DNA of 64,000 bases from assembly GCF_002954355.1 (NCBI RefSeq), contig NZ_MQVV01000010.1, forward strand, positions 558,001-622,000, written 5' to 3'. A program made the position numbers and the translations under genes. Each line of letters begins with the position of its first letter. Position 1 is the first letter of the stretch. Source of the stretch: Nonlabens tegetincola. GTDB lineage: Bacteria > Bacteroidota > Bacteroidia > Flavobacteriales > Flavobacteriaceae. The notes beneath the pieces are model-generated. The model was not told where the DNA came from. It saw only the letters and a program-made list of their open reading frames with translations, and did no database searches. Of the stretch, positions 44,129 to 52,822 are shown piece by piece.

Positions 44129-45546
44129 TGAAACGCCGTATTAAAAACGGTCTAGGTCTTACTACCATTATATGTTGCGTACTATACGCTTTTTTCTTTA
44201 CGCTTTCGCGAAAGCAATTCTATCAACTAACAGTTACATATATATTACTATTTATTGGTTTAGCCTGTTTTTGGTGGTTGTTTAAGGAATTTAATAGATC
44301 TTACTCTCAACTAGTTGATCAAGATAAAACACTCTTTCAAAAGCATAGAACTACTATCCTGATAGGAAGTGTAGGAGTTCTATTAAGATTAATGATTTGG
44401 GAAGTGACTCCCAATCTCTCTCAAGATTTTTTTAGATTTATATGGGATGGTCATATGTTGCTTAATGGATATAATCCCTATTTATATATTCCAGATGAGA
44501 TCATAGGAGAAGCATCGTCCTTTATTCCTAATGCCCAGGTATTAAGAGCTTATATGGGAGATTTAAGCGCTAGTCATTATACCAACTATCCGCCGCTTAA
44601 TCAGTTTTTCTTTGCAGTTGCGGCTGCACTAGGTGGTAAAAGTATAACGGCTACGGTTATTTTTATGAGATTGTTCATTATTCTAGCCGATGTAGGAACA
44701 CTTGTAATCATGGTTAAATTATTAAAACAACTGGGTAAACCTGATTACTATAGTCTGTTGTATTTCTTAAACCCTTTTGTCCTCGTGGAATTGACGGGTA
44801 ATTTACACTGGGAAGGTGTGATGGGCTTTTTTATGCTACTAGCGTTTTACTTATTATTAAAACTCAAAAAATGGTGGAGCGCCTTATTCATGGGATATGG
44901 AGTATTATTAAAACTCATGCCTTTGTTGATATTACCTATATTACTTAATCGAATTAAGTTCAGTAAAATAATCCCTTATTATTTATTCATTTTAATTGTA
45001 GTCGGAATAGGATTTTTACCATTCTTGTCCATTGAGCTTTTTGATAAATACAGTAATAGTGTAGGCTTGTGGTTTGGTAAATTTGAATTTAATGCCTCTG
45101 TTTATTATTTAGTTCGTGAAATAGGTTTTGGTCTTGTAGGTTACAATACTATAGGAACGATAGGGAAGATTCTACCTTTTTGTACTCTAATAAGTGTGTT
45201 ACTTATTACATACTTTAGAGATAACCGCACACCAGTTGGTTTATTCACTAGTGTAATGTTAGCCTTTTGTTTGCATTTGCTCTTTTCTACCACCGTACAT
45301 CCTTGGTATCTAGTAATACCCTTATTATTTAGTGTTTTTACCAAATATAGGTTTATGGTAGTCTGGTCTGCTTTCATATTTCTAAGCTATTATGCCTATT
45401 CAAATTCCAATTATCAAGAGAATTTGTGGTTGATTGCATTTGAATATGTGGTTGTAATAGGTTATTTCATTTACGAGTTATTTTATTTCTCCCGAAATCG
45501 GGAAAACACAACAAATGTGAATAAAAATGTATCTTTATACCGTTAA
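44128..45546 (+). CDS. Multi-pass GT-C type (GT87/DUF2029-like) glycosyltransferase
   Basis: The 472-residue protein has about 11-12 hydrophobic helices and a first-loop Ser-Gln-Asp-Phe-Phe-Arg-Phe-Ile-Trp-Asp-Gly motif, then Asn-Pro-Tyr and Tyr-Pro-Pro-Leu-Asn-Gln, as in lipid-linked mannosyltransferases of the GT-C fold. It should use a polyprenyl-phosphate sugar, such as that made by the first gene of the operon, on the outer face of the inner membrane (inference). A GCTTTCGCGAAAGC copy near the N-terminus is read as Leu-Ser-Arg-Lys in the loop after the first helix. Confidence 0.82.
   Translation: MKRRIKNGLGLTTIICCVLYAFFFTLSRKQFYQLTVTYILLFIGLACFWWLFKEFNRSYSQLVDQDKTLFQKHRTTILIGSVGVLLRLMIWEVTPNLSQDFFRFIWDGHMLLNGYNPYLYIPDEIIGEASSFIPNAQVLRAYMGDLSASHYTNYPPLNQFFFAVAAALGGKSITATVIFMRLFIILADVGTLVIMVKLLKQLGKPDYYSLLYFLNPFVLVELTGNLHWEGVMGFFMLLAFYLLLKLKKWWSALFMGYGVLLKLMPLLILPILLNRIKFSKIIPYYLFILIVVGIGFLPFLSIELFDKYSNSVGLWFGKFEFNASVYYLVREIGFGLVGYNTIGTIGKILPFCTLISVLLITYFRDNRTPVGLFTSVMLAFCLHLLFSTTVHPWYLVIPLLFSVFTKYRFMVVWSAFIFLSYYAYSNSNYQENLWLIAFEYVVVIGYFIYELFYFSRNRENTTNVNKNVSLYR
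44202..44215. repeat. GCTTTCGCGAAAGC palindrome (copy 11, inside the GT-C gene)
   Basis: A 14-bp perfect copy read as Thr-Leu-Ser-Arg-Lys-Gln. Confidence 0.95.
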
Positions 45547-45558
45547 ACCATCCATCAA

Positions 45559-46233
45559 ATGAAAAAAATCATTATTGTTCTTTTGATTATAATAGTCGGT
45601 TTTCTAGCCTATGATTTTTATAAAGACTGGCGCCGATTGCATCCTGATAATGCAAATTACGAGGCAAGTGAAAAGATTGATATTACTTATCACGATAATA
45701 GCGTTTTATATTCCTATTATGAGGCTATTGAAGATTTAAACTCCTATGTTCAATATGAATGGAGTGTGAATGATGTGGATGTAATTAACCCATCAGATGA
45801 CGATATAGAAACGCAACGCGCGATTAAAAAATATGTATCAAAACGAGCTTTAGTAAAATACCTGGAAAATATACTTGAAAATAGTGCTCATTTAAAATCT
45901 GAGGGATGGACCAATGATCAAATCCAACAGAAGGAACTAGGAATTACACAGCAACCTCAACCATCAAAAGTATTGCCGTTATACAAGGATATGCTAGTTA
46001 CTTTTCCCAAGAATGAATTAAAAACTGGTAGTCGAGGAGTACTTGTTTATGAGGTTCAAAAACTTCTCAACAAGGCACTGAAGGATAGTATTGCAGTTGA
46101 CGGTGTTTATAGCACTATCACTACACAAGCTGTAAGTAAATTCGAGGCAGCACATAGCTTATTTCCTGACGGACAGCTCGATGCGCTGACTCTCGAAAAA
46201 CTTGTTGAGGTTACGACAACATCTGTAAATTAA
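45559..46233 (+). CDS. Membrane-anchored protein with C-terminal peptidoglycan-binding domain
   Basis: The 224-residue protein has an N-terminal membrane helix (about 4-20) and a C-terminal domain (about 150-220) with the Gly-x-x-Gly-x-x-Val-x-x-Val-Gln-x-Leu-Leu and Val-Asp-Gly-Val-Tyr-x-x-x-Thr pattern of PG_binding_1 domains. The middle is charged and helical with no recognised domain. It lies 12 bp after the GT-C gene, so it is likely the last member of that operon and may anchor the process to the cell wall. Its 3' end overlaps the convergent RluB-like gene by 23 bp. Confidence 0.75.
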   Translation: MKKIIIVLLIIIVGFLAYDFYKDWRRLHPDNANYEASEKIDITYHDNSVLYSYYEAIEDLNSYVQYEWSVNDVDVINPSDDDIETQRAIKKYVSKRALVKYLENILENSAHLKSEGWTNDQIQQKELGITQQPQPSKVLPLYKDMLVTFPKNELKTGSRGVLVYEVQKLLNKALKDSIAVDGVYSTITTQAVSKFEAAHSLFPDGQLDALTLEKLVEVTTTSVN

Positions 46234-47104
46234 TTACTTCTTGTTGAGTAAGCTTTCTATAGTGGCCTCTAGGTAGGTCTTTTTTGGTTAAACCGTGAAT
46301 CATAACAACATCCATAGAGGATACTGAGTAATCTAAACTCTCAAAGATCTCTTTTACGATACTTTCCTTATTTATGGAAAGCTCTATACCAATTTCGTTA
46401 CTGCGACCGTTTTCAATGTAATTGATATCATTAACATGAATTTCTTGTCCATCGATAACCAGTCCTTCACGAATTTTTAGAAGGTCAGCATGTTTCAAAC
46501 TACGTTCTAATGTGACTTGATATAATCTCTTTAGTTTTAGGTTAGGATTATTAAGTTTATTGGCCATTTTAATATCTGTGGTAAATATCATCAGTCCTAA
46601 TCCAGTTCTATTAAGTTTACCTACATGATGTAGGTGGTATCCACTTGCATTGCGCATTAAATCATCAACTGTTTTAGAAGCCTTGTCTCCTTTATTAGCC
46701 GTAATAAATCCTTTTGGTTTATTTAGTAGGTAATACTCATTTCTTCTAGGAGTGATAGATTGGCCATCAAATTTCACGTGATCGTCTGGCTGCACTCGAT
46801 AACCCATTTCTGTAACAGGTTTGTCATTAACAAAAACACTACCAGCTGCAATAAACACATCGGCTTCTCTACGACTACAAATTCCAGAATTGGCTATGTA
46901 TTTGTTTAAACGAATACCTTTTGTATCGTCGCTAGTTGACGAACTTTCGTTTTTCTTGCGTTTTATGTATTGTTTTTTAGTGACAGGTTTCCCTGTTCTA
47001 GATGTGCCTATAATTTGATTTTTACCACCGCGAGTGTTGCGTGTAGATTTGCTTTTAGAATTACTATTAGCTGGTCCCTTACGTCCTCCTTTTCCCTTAT
47101 TCAT
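46211..47104 (-). CDS. RluB/RsuA-family pseudouridine synthase-like protein lacking the catalytic Asp
   Basis: The N-terminal 60 residues are basic and low in complexity, followed by an S4 RNA-binding domain (about 63-110) and an RsuA/RluB-type synthase fold (about 120-297). The catalytic motif, normally Gly-Arg-Leu-Asp-Arg, here reads Gly-Lys-Leu-Asn-Arg: the nucleophilic Asp is Asn (codon AAT). The Arg-rich Asn-x-Ile-Val-Arg-x-x-Phe segment is also changed, to Glu-Ser-Ile-Val-Lys-Glu-Ile-Phe. The frame is otherwise intact and well kept, so it is probably a non-catalytic RNA-binding paralogue rather than a decaying gene. A TATCTTTG promoter precedes it. Confidence 0.85.
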   Translation of the reverse strand: MNKGKGGRKGPANSNSKSKSTRNTRGGKNQIIGTSRTGKPVTKKQYIKRKKNESSSTSDDTKGIRLNKYIANSGICSRREADVFIAAGSVFVNDKPVTEMGYRVQPDDHVKFDGQSITPRRNEYYLLNKPKGFITANKGDKASKTVDDLMRNASGYHLHHVGKLNRTGLGLMIFTTDIKMANKLNNPNLKLKRLYQVTLERSLKHADLLKIREGLVIDGQEIHVNDINYIENGRSNEIGIELSINKESIVKEIFESLDYSVSSMDVVMIHGLTKKDLPRGHYRKLTQQEVINLQMLS

Positions 47105-47120
47105 CTCTGCTATTTTTTTG

Positions 47121-47128
47121 CAAAGATA
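47121..47128 (-). promoter_or_regulatory. Promoter -7 box of the RluB-like gene
   Basis: On the minus strand this reads TATCTTTG, an exact TAnnTTTG match 16 bp before the ATG. Confidence 0.58.
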
Positions 47129-47163
47129 ATATTTTGAAAGACCTGTGCTTGAGAGAGATGAAT

Positions 47164-48114
47164 TTATTTAAATTTTATTGTCGACTGCCTATCTCTGTTC
47201 ACATGTAATTGAGTGACGTCTGGTCTAGAGTAATGTCCAACTGCATCAAAATTTTGACGTTCTTCATAAACACGATGAAGGTCTAGAGTAGCCGTTATTA
47301 ACTCTTCATTCCCTACTTGGGGTTCAATAATCCATTCCCCATCTGGTCCTGCGATGCAACTACCACCGTTGGCTAGTACTTCAGGAGCATTTGTTAGAAT
47401 TTCATCTAGATGAGGAGTGTTTTCTGGAAAATCAGATTTAAACATTGTACTCGCAACACTTAAAACAAAGGTGCGTCCTTCTCTTGCGATGAATCTGGTA
47501 ATGTCTTTAGTATTGTGGTCACTACCAGGCCAGCAAGCTACATGTAAATTGGTGCCTTGTGCGTACATCGCAGCTCTAGGAAGTGGCATCCAATTTTCCC
47601 AACAGTTTAAACCACTTACCGTAAAATCTTTCAATTGGTGAGTTACTAACCCATTGCCGTCACCTGGTGCCCATGTCAACCTCTCGTCATAGGTAGGTTG
47701 CAATTTACGGTGCACGCTTTGTATTAAACCTTCTTGATTGATGTAAACAAAGCTTGCATATAAACTATGGCCGCCACGATCTTCTGGTCTTTCGATTATT
47801 CCTAAATAAATTGCCATTTTATTCGCTTTCGCGAAAGCGCATACCTCATCTAGCTCTCCTTTTTCTATACAAATTGCGTTTAAACTGTAGTGTCTATGAA
47901 GTTCTTTGACAATCATTTTATTCCAAGCAGCCCCATCGGTAAGTGCTAGCCAAAATGGATATCCTGGTAATAAGCCTTCTCCAAAAGCTACTAGTTCTAC
48001 TTGCTGATTTTTTGCTTGCTCCAGCGTAGTCAATATTTTTTTTAACGTAGCTTTTTTATCAAGCCATACAGGGCTTATTTGAGCTAGTCCTACTTTTATT
48101 TTAGAATTATTCAT
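47164..48114 (-). CDS. Nitrilase / carbon-nitrogen hydrolase family protein
   Basis: The 316-residue protein has the nitrilase triad: Glu in Ala-Phe-Gly-Glu-Gly-Leu, Lys in His-Arg-Lys-Leu-Gln-Pro-Thr and Cys in Leu-Asn-Cys-Trp-Glu-Asn-Trp. The Cys-Trp-Glu-Asn-x-Met-Pro pattern is that of true nitrilases, which turn nitriles into acids and ammonia. The physiological substrate is unknown. A GCTTTCGCGAAAGC copy is read as Ala-Phe-Ala-Lys-Ala in a surface helix. It follows the UbiA-type gene with a 1-bp overlap (TAATG). Confidence 0.9.
   Translation of the reverse strand: MNNSKIKVGLAQISPVWLDKKATLKKILTTLEQAKNQQVELVAFGEGLLPGYPFWLALTDGAAWNKMIVKELHRHYSLNAICIEKGELDEVCAFAKANKMAIYLGIIERPEDRGGHSLYASFVYINQEGLIQSVHRKLQPTYDERLTWAPGDGNGLVTHQLKDFTVSGLNCWENWMPLPRAAMYAQGTNLHVACWPGSDHNTKDITRFIAREGRTFVLSVASTMFKSDFPENTPHLDEILTNAPEVLANGGSCIAGPDGEWIIEPQVGNEELITATLDLHRVYEERQNFDAVGHYSRPDVTQLHVNRDRQSTIKFK
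47824..47839. repeat. GCTTTCGCGAAAGC palindrome (copy 12, inside the nitrilase gene)
   Basis: A 16-bp perfect copy read on the minus strand as Cys-Ala-Phe-Ala-Lys-Ala. Confidence 0.95.
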
Positions 48115-49055
48115 TATATGAAATCCTTTAATCTATTTATTATGGCTGGTAAGTCAATTAATAATATTGAAAATACGCCTACGCCAATTATAACTTTGAG
48201 AATAAAATGGATTAATAAATATTCCCGCTTTCTTTTTGAAGACCATAATAAGGGTAAACATACCAGTAGAGCTCCAGCAACCATCGCAAAATAATACTTC
48301 ATGTCACCTACATTGTATGTGGTTATAAGAATGGATGCTGGGATAATTGCTATGAATGTAAGAAAGGTATAAAAGGTTTTACTCGCTTTAATTCCTAAAA
48401 CAACAGGAATAGTGTGATAGTTTTGAGCTAGGTCACCACGTAAATTTTCTAGGTCCTTAATAAGTTCACGCATTCCCAAAATCAAAAACAAAAAGGACCC
48501 ATGAATAAGAATCACTGGTAAGAAATTACGATAATACATGAATAGAACAAAAAACGGACTTATGGATAGCAATGCCGCCATCAAATTACCTAGAAATAAA
48601 ATTCTTTTGAGTTTATGTGAGTACAACCACATGGCAAAAATGTAAAATGCAAAAAATGCTCCAGCACGCCACGAGACGATCGAGCCTAACAAAAAGGCAA
48701 TGGCATTAAGGGTAAAATACACAGACCATAACGTTGATCGACTTACCTGATTTTCTAATAAGGTTTTTTGAGGTCTATTGATTAAATCCTTTTCCCGGTC
48801 GTAAAAGTTATTTATAATATAGCCACTGGCAATGGCGCTAGCACTAGCTAAAATAAGGAGCCACAATTTATAGTCTAGCAAAAGACTTTTTACTGGCAAT
48901 TCTGGAGCGATGATAAAAATACTAGCCAGTAATTGTGCTACCGCTATTAGCCCCACGTTGTACAACCTCACCGTACTGAAAAGGCTTAACGATTTAACCA
49001 ATAACGTGCGCAAACTTTGTTTGTTCCTAGATTGATATGATTGTTCCAGATTCAC
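48114..49055 (-). CDS. UbiA-family prenyltransferase (geranylgeranylglycerol-phosphate geranylgeranyltransferase-like)
   Basis: The 313-residue protein has eight or nine membrane helices and the first Asp-rich motif Asn-Asn-Phe-Tyr-Asp-Arg-Glu-Lys-Asp (about residue 86), with a second Asp/Glu-rich segment near residue 205 (Lys-Asp-Leu-Glu-Asn). Flavobacterial members of this branch are usually named after the archaeal-type lipid enzyme, but the true substrate is uncertain. It is the first gene of a pair with the nitrilase. Confidence 0.85.
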   Translation of the reverse strand: MNLEQSYQSRNKQSLRTLLVKSLSLFSTVRLYNVGLIAVAQLLASIFIIAPELPVKSLLLDYKLWLLILASASAIASGYIINNFYDREKDLINRPQKTLLENQVSRSTLWSVYFTLNAIAFLLGSIVSWRAGAFFAFYIFAMWLYSHKLKRILFLGNLMAALLSISPFFVLFMYYRNFLPVILIHGSFLFLILGMRELIKDLENLRGDLAQNYHTIPVVLGIKASKTFYTFLTFIAIIPASILITTYNVGDMKYYFAMVAGALLVCLPLLWSSKRKREYLLIHFILKVIIGVGVFSILLIDLPAIINRLKDFI

Positions 49056-49110
49056 AGTTCGAATTTACAGACAAATTATCACAACTGTGTTAATACTTAT
49101 TCAATTAGGG

Positions 49111-50388
49111 TTAATGGTCGTAGCTCATCCTGTGTGCATCTAGTTTTACAAATACAAAGAGTAATACGGTAAAGCCCCATAGACCACTTCCTCCATAGCT
49201 TACAAAGGGTAGAGGTATTCCTACAGTAGGTAATAGCCCTAGCACCATGCCTATATTCACAAAAAAATGAATAGTAAAAATACCGGCGACACCATAACCG
49301 TAAACTCGAGCAAATTGATTACGCTGTCTTTCGGCCATTATGACTAGTCTGTAAATAAGTGCCATGAATAATAACACTACGGCACTAGCACCTACAAACC
49401 CTAATTCCTCGGCTATAGCGGTAAATACAAAATCTGTATGCTGCTCTGGGACGTAACCACCTTGTGTTTGAGATCCTTTAAGTAAACCGGTTCCTGTCCA
49501 TCCACCATGTCCTATGGTAATAAGACTTTGGTTTAAGTTATAACCTATTCCTTTATTGTCTTCCACACGTCCTAGAATAATATCAATACGATTACGATGT
49601 CTATCGCTTAGTACGTTTTCAAATACAAACTGTGTGGAAAACGTATAACCAATTGCTAGAAATGCAGTAATTATATACAACCATTTACGTGGTGGAGCGA
49701 GTCGTTTTTTATGTTTACGCTTTCGCGAAAGCAAGTACATAACTACAACAACAACTAGTACACTTATCGAAACTAGTATTGGTCCTATTGCAAGTGCACC
49801 TACAAAAAGTCCTACCGCTAGTAAGCCCAATGTGAGAAACCATAAAGACAATCCCTCACGATATAAAGTAAAGAAAAACGCGGAATATACTAAAGCACTT
49901 CCAGGATCAGGTTGCGGGATTATAAGTAGTGGTGGCAATAGGATAATTCCTCCTACAATTAATAAATGCTTTTTGTTTTTTAGAGTTACATTGAGCTGGC
50001 TTAGATACTTGGCTACTGCTAGTGCCGTAGCAAATTTTGCAAATTCACTAGGTTGTAAACCAACACTTCCAAAGGAATACCAAGATCTGGCGCCGCTTAT
50101 TTCTTTTCCAAATACAAAAAGACCTAACAAGGAAAGCATCGAGACGACATAAATAACACCTGCAAAGCGTTCATAAAACTTAGGCTCTATAGCTAAAATA
50201 ATAACGATAAGAAGCAGGGCTAGGGCAATCCAAATGAATTGTTTACCGTACTCAACATTCATATCCCAGATACTGGAATACGTTTCAACATTAACACTAG
50301 AGTAAATCGCTAGCCATCCTATAGTAATTAAACCTAGAAAAATGAAAATAGTGTAAAAATCGTATTTAGGTTTGTCTCCTATTCTCAT
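49111..50388 (-). CDS. rodA: Rod shape-determining protein RodA (SEDS peptidoglycan glycosyltransferase)
   Basis: RodA polymerises lipid II for side-wall growth. The 425-residue protein has about ten membrane helices and SEDS motifs: Gly-Ala-Arg-Ser-Trp near residue 103, Gln-Pro-Ser-Glu-Phe, Gln-Pro-Asp-Pro-Gly-Ser-Ala, and Pro-Glu-Gln-His-Thr-Asp-Phe before Ile-Ala-Glu-Glu. A GCTTTCGCGAAAGC copy lies in a basic loop near residue 220, read as Leu-Ser-Arg-Lys-Arg. It is the last gene of the mre cluster and overlaps mrdA by 1 bp. Confidence 0.95.
   Translation of the reverse strand: MRIGDKPKYDFYTIFIFLGLITIGWLAIYSSVNVETYSSIWDMNVEYGKQFIWIALALLLIVIILAIEPKFYERFAGVIYVVSMLSLLGLFVFGKEISGARSWYSFGSVGLQPSEFAKFATALAVAKYLSQLNVTLKNKKHLLIVGGIILLPPLLIIPQPDPGSALVYSAFFFTLYREGLSLWFLTLGLLAVGLFVGALAIGPILVSISVLVVVVVMYLLSRKRKHKKRLAPPRKWLYIITAFLAIGYTFSTQFVFENVLSDRHRNRIDIILGRVEDNKGIGYNLNQSLITIGHGGWTGTGLLKGSQTQGGYVPEQHTDFVFTAIAEELGFVGASAVVLLFMALIYRLVIMAERQRNQFARVYGYGVAGIFTIHFFVNIGMVLGLLPTVGIPLPFVSYGGSGLWGFTVLLFVFVKLDAHRMSYDH
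49719..49732. repeat. GCTTTCGCGAAAGC palindrome (copy 13, inside rodA)
   Basis: A 14-bp perfect copy read on the minus strand as Leu-Ser-Arg-Lys-Arg in a loop between membrane helices. Confidence 0.95.
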
Positions 50389-52316
50389 TATTTAAGTAAG
50401 CCATTGTCTGGAGCATATATGTGTTTATTCTCCTCTGTAATTAAACCTCTATCTACCGCTTCATTAATAAGAAATTCTTCACCGCTGTAGGGTTTTGCAT
50501 ACTCATATTCCAAACTATGAGTAAGTAAATATTGTTCTAAATCTGTCCTGGTAATTTCGCCTTTGATGTGTTTTTCAATCATTAAACTGGCAATTTTAGC
50601 AGCATATCTTGAACCCCAATACCCATTCTCTACAAAAACTGCAATCGCTATTTGTGGATCGTCTTTTGGAGCAAATGCAATAAAAACAGAATGATCTGTA
50701 AGTTGTTTCGTTTTTCCATCAATTCGCATTTTGTTCTCAACCGTTCCAGTTTTTCCACAAATTTCTATACCTGGAATTTGTGAGTATTTTGCAGTCCCAC
50801 TTTTATAAACCTCACTCATTCCTTCAATCACGGGTTCAAAATGTTCGGGACTTATAGTGGTATATCTTTTAGTTGTGTAGTTTTCCTCTGTTATAGGCTT
50901 TCCATTAATTTTTTTAATGATATGTGGTGTGTAAAAGTATCCTCTATTAGCAATTGCAGCTGTCATATTTGCGAGCTGAATAGGTGTAGCTTCAACTTCT
51001 CCTTGTCCAATTGCATTTGATATTGTGGTAGGAGCATACCACTTAAACTTATAGTTGTTGTTATAGAACTCGCCGTCTGGAATTCTACCGGCGCGACCTA
51101 CTGGTAGGTCATAACCTAAATAATCTCCCAAACCAAAACTAGAAATATGCTTGTTCCAATTATTCATTCCAGCCGTTGGAGAACTTTCTTTTTCTATGAT
51201 TCTTCTATATACTTGAGCAAAATAGGAGTTACAACTTTCTGCTATTCCTAACTCCATGCCTAGTGGACTGCGATGATAATGGCAACCTAAAGGTTTGCGG
51301 CCACCGTAATCATACCCGTGATTACATCTTAATTTTTCGTTAGGTCTAATTACTCCTTCTTCTAGACCTACAAGTGCGTTTAAGACTTTGAAAGGTGATC
51401 CAGGTGCATATTGTGCCTGTAGAGCACGATTAAAATCGGGAATTCTTATGGTGTCTCGTAAGATCGCATTTATATTTTTTGATCGATCTCTACCCATCAG
51501 AATACTTGGGTCGTAATTAGGGGCAGTTATTAAGCTAAGAATTTCACCTGTCTTTGGTTGTATAGCTACAATTCCACCTCGCTTATTCTTCATTAAAAGT
51601 TCACCATAAGCTTGAAGATCATTGTCTAGAGTAACAGTAAGATCACTACCTGCTACTGTTTCTATATCATATTTCCCATTTTCATACGATTCTAACTCTC
51701 GACCGTAAACATCACGGCGGTATATTTTTTTACCTTTAATTCCTCGCAATGTATCCTCATATTGAAGTTCGATCCCACTTTTACCTGCAAGGTCTCCTAG
51801 GTCGTAGTATGGGTCTTTTTTAATCTTTGAAGTGTTTACCTCTCTTATATAACCTAAAACACTTGCGCTATGATCTACAAGGTATTTTCTTAACGATCTA
51901 CGTCTTACGAAAAATCCCTTATACTTTCTTAGTTGTTCTTGAACTGGAGCATATTCCTCTTGAGTAAGTTGTGGTATGATAACACTGGGCTTACGAGTAG
52001 ACCAGCTTTTGGCCTTGTTTAATTGGTTGAGAAGTCTAGTGGTGTCAATCTTAAGTAACTTACATAGAGCTAAAGTGTCAAACTCTTTGACTTCTCTAGG
52101 TGTTACCATAATATCATAAGCTACCTGATTACCTACCATTAATTCTCCATCGCGATCATAAATAAAACCACGCTCTGGGTAATCATAAATTACCTTTTGA
52201 GCATTTTCAACTGCTTTTTGCTTATAGCTGTCAGTAGAGATTTGTAAATAAAAAAGCCTAGCGATAAACACTATTCCAATTACGGTTACTAGAAATAAAA
52301 GAAGGAGTTTTTTCAT
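50388..52316 (-). CDS. mrdA: Penicillin-binding protein 2
   Basis: PBP2 is the transpeptidase partner of RodA. The 642-residue protein has an N-terminal membrane anchor (about 3-22), a dimerisation/pedestal domain, and a transpeptidase domain with Ser-Pro-Phe-Lys (catalytic Ser, about residue 310), Ser-Cys-Asn and Lys-Thr-Gly-Thr. The length is normal. It overlaps mreD by 4 bp and rodA by 1 bp. Confidence 0.96.
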   Translation of the reverse strand: MKKLLLLFLVTVIGIVFIARLFYLQISTDSYKQKAVENAQKVIYDYPERGFIYDRDGELMVGNQVAYDIMVTPREVKEFDTLALCKLLKIDTTRLLNQLNKAKSWSTRKPSVIIPQLTQEEYAPVQEQLRKYKGFFVRRRSLRKYLVDHSASVLGYIREVNTSKIKKDPYYDLGDLAGKSGIELQYEDTLRGIKGKKIYRRDVYGRELESYENGKYDIETVAGSDLTVTLDNDLQAYGELLMKNKRGGIVAIQPKTGEILSLITAPNYDPSILMGRDRSKNINAILRDTIRIPDFNRALQAQYAPGSPFKVLNALVGLEEGVIRPNEKLRCNHGYDYGGRKPLGCHYHRSPLGMELGIAESCNSYFAQVYRRIIEKESSPTAGMNNWNKHISSFGLGDYLGYDLPVGRAGRIPDGEFYNNNYKFKWYAPTTISNAIGQGEVEATPIQLANMTAAIANRGYFYTPHIIKKINGKPITEENYTTKRYTTISPEHFEPVIEGMSEVYKSGTAKYSQIPGIEICGKTGTVENKMRIDGKTKQLTDHSVFIAFAPKDDPQIAIAVFVENGYWGSRYAAKIASLMIEKHIKGEITRTDLEQYLLTHSLEYEYAKPYSGEEFLINEAVDRGLITEENKHIYAPDNGLLK

Positions 52317-52822
52317 CTTACAACCTTAGGTTTTACTAAATATATTACTAGCAATGATATAAGTAAACTTAAGCCACCTATGGCAAACGTGTCTTTAACG
52401 GCCATGAGTATATGACTCATGTTAAAATATATAAGATTGAAAAATATAAAATGATGTATTAGTATTCCAAGAATCAGTAGTAGTAATAATCGATCAAAAT
52501 TGGATTGAATTATTTTTAAATTTTTCATTTTATAACTTTCTCCATATATAATACGTAAAAGAAACGGTCTCGAAAAAGCTAAAACCAGGCAGGATGTGGC
52601 GTGTGCGCCACCGGTATCTTGAAAAGTATCTATCAATAATCCCAAAAGAAAAGCAGCAATTAAATAAAGTGCTCTATTATGTTCTACAGGGTATAGTAAC
52701 AGGATGATGACATAGATGATTGGATTAATAAACCCTAAGAAGTACACATGATCCAATACAAAAACTTGTAAGAACAATATAAGCAGTATTGAAAAAGCGG
52801 TATATATACTTTTTTTAGTCAT
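52313..52822 (-). CDS. mreD: Rod shape-determining protein MreD
   Basis: This 169-residue inner-membrane protein has five or six hydrophobic helices and belongs to the elongasome. Sequence conservation is low in this family, so the call rests mainly on size, topology and its place between mreC and mrdA, with overlaps of 8 and 4 bp. The Asp-Thr-Phe-Gln-Asp-Thr-Gly-Gly segment near residue 65 resembles the conserved family loop. Confidence 0.9.
   Translation of the reverse strand: MTKKSIYTAFSILLILFLQVFVLDHVYFLGFINPIIYVIILLLYPVEHNRALYLIAAFLLGLLIDTFQDTGGAHATSCLVLAFSRPFLLRIIYGESYKMKNLKIIQSNFDRLLLLLILGILIHHFIFFNLIYFNMSHILMAVKDTFAIGGLSLLISLLVIYLVKPKVVR

Noticed and set aside
47164-49055. Nitrilase plus UbiA prenyltransferase as a small biosynthetic cluster.
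   Set aside because: Only two genes of uncertain substrate are present; the overlap shows co-expression but not a shared pathway.
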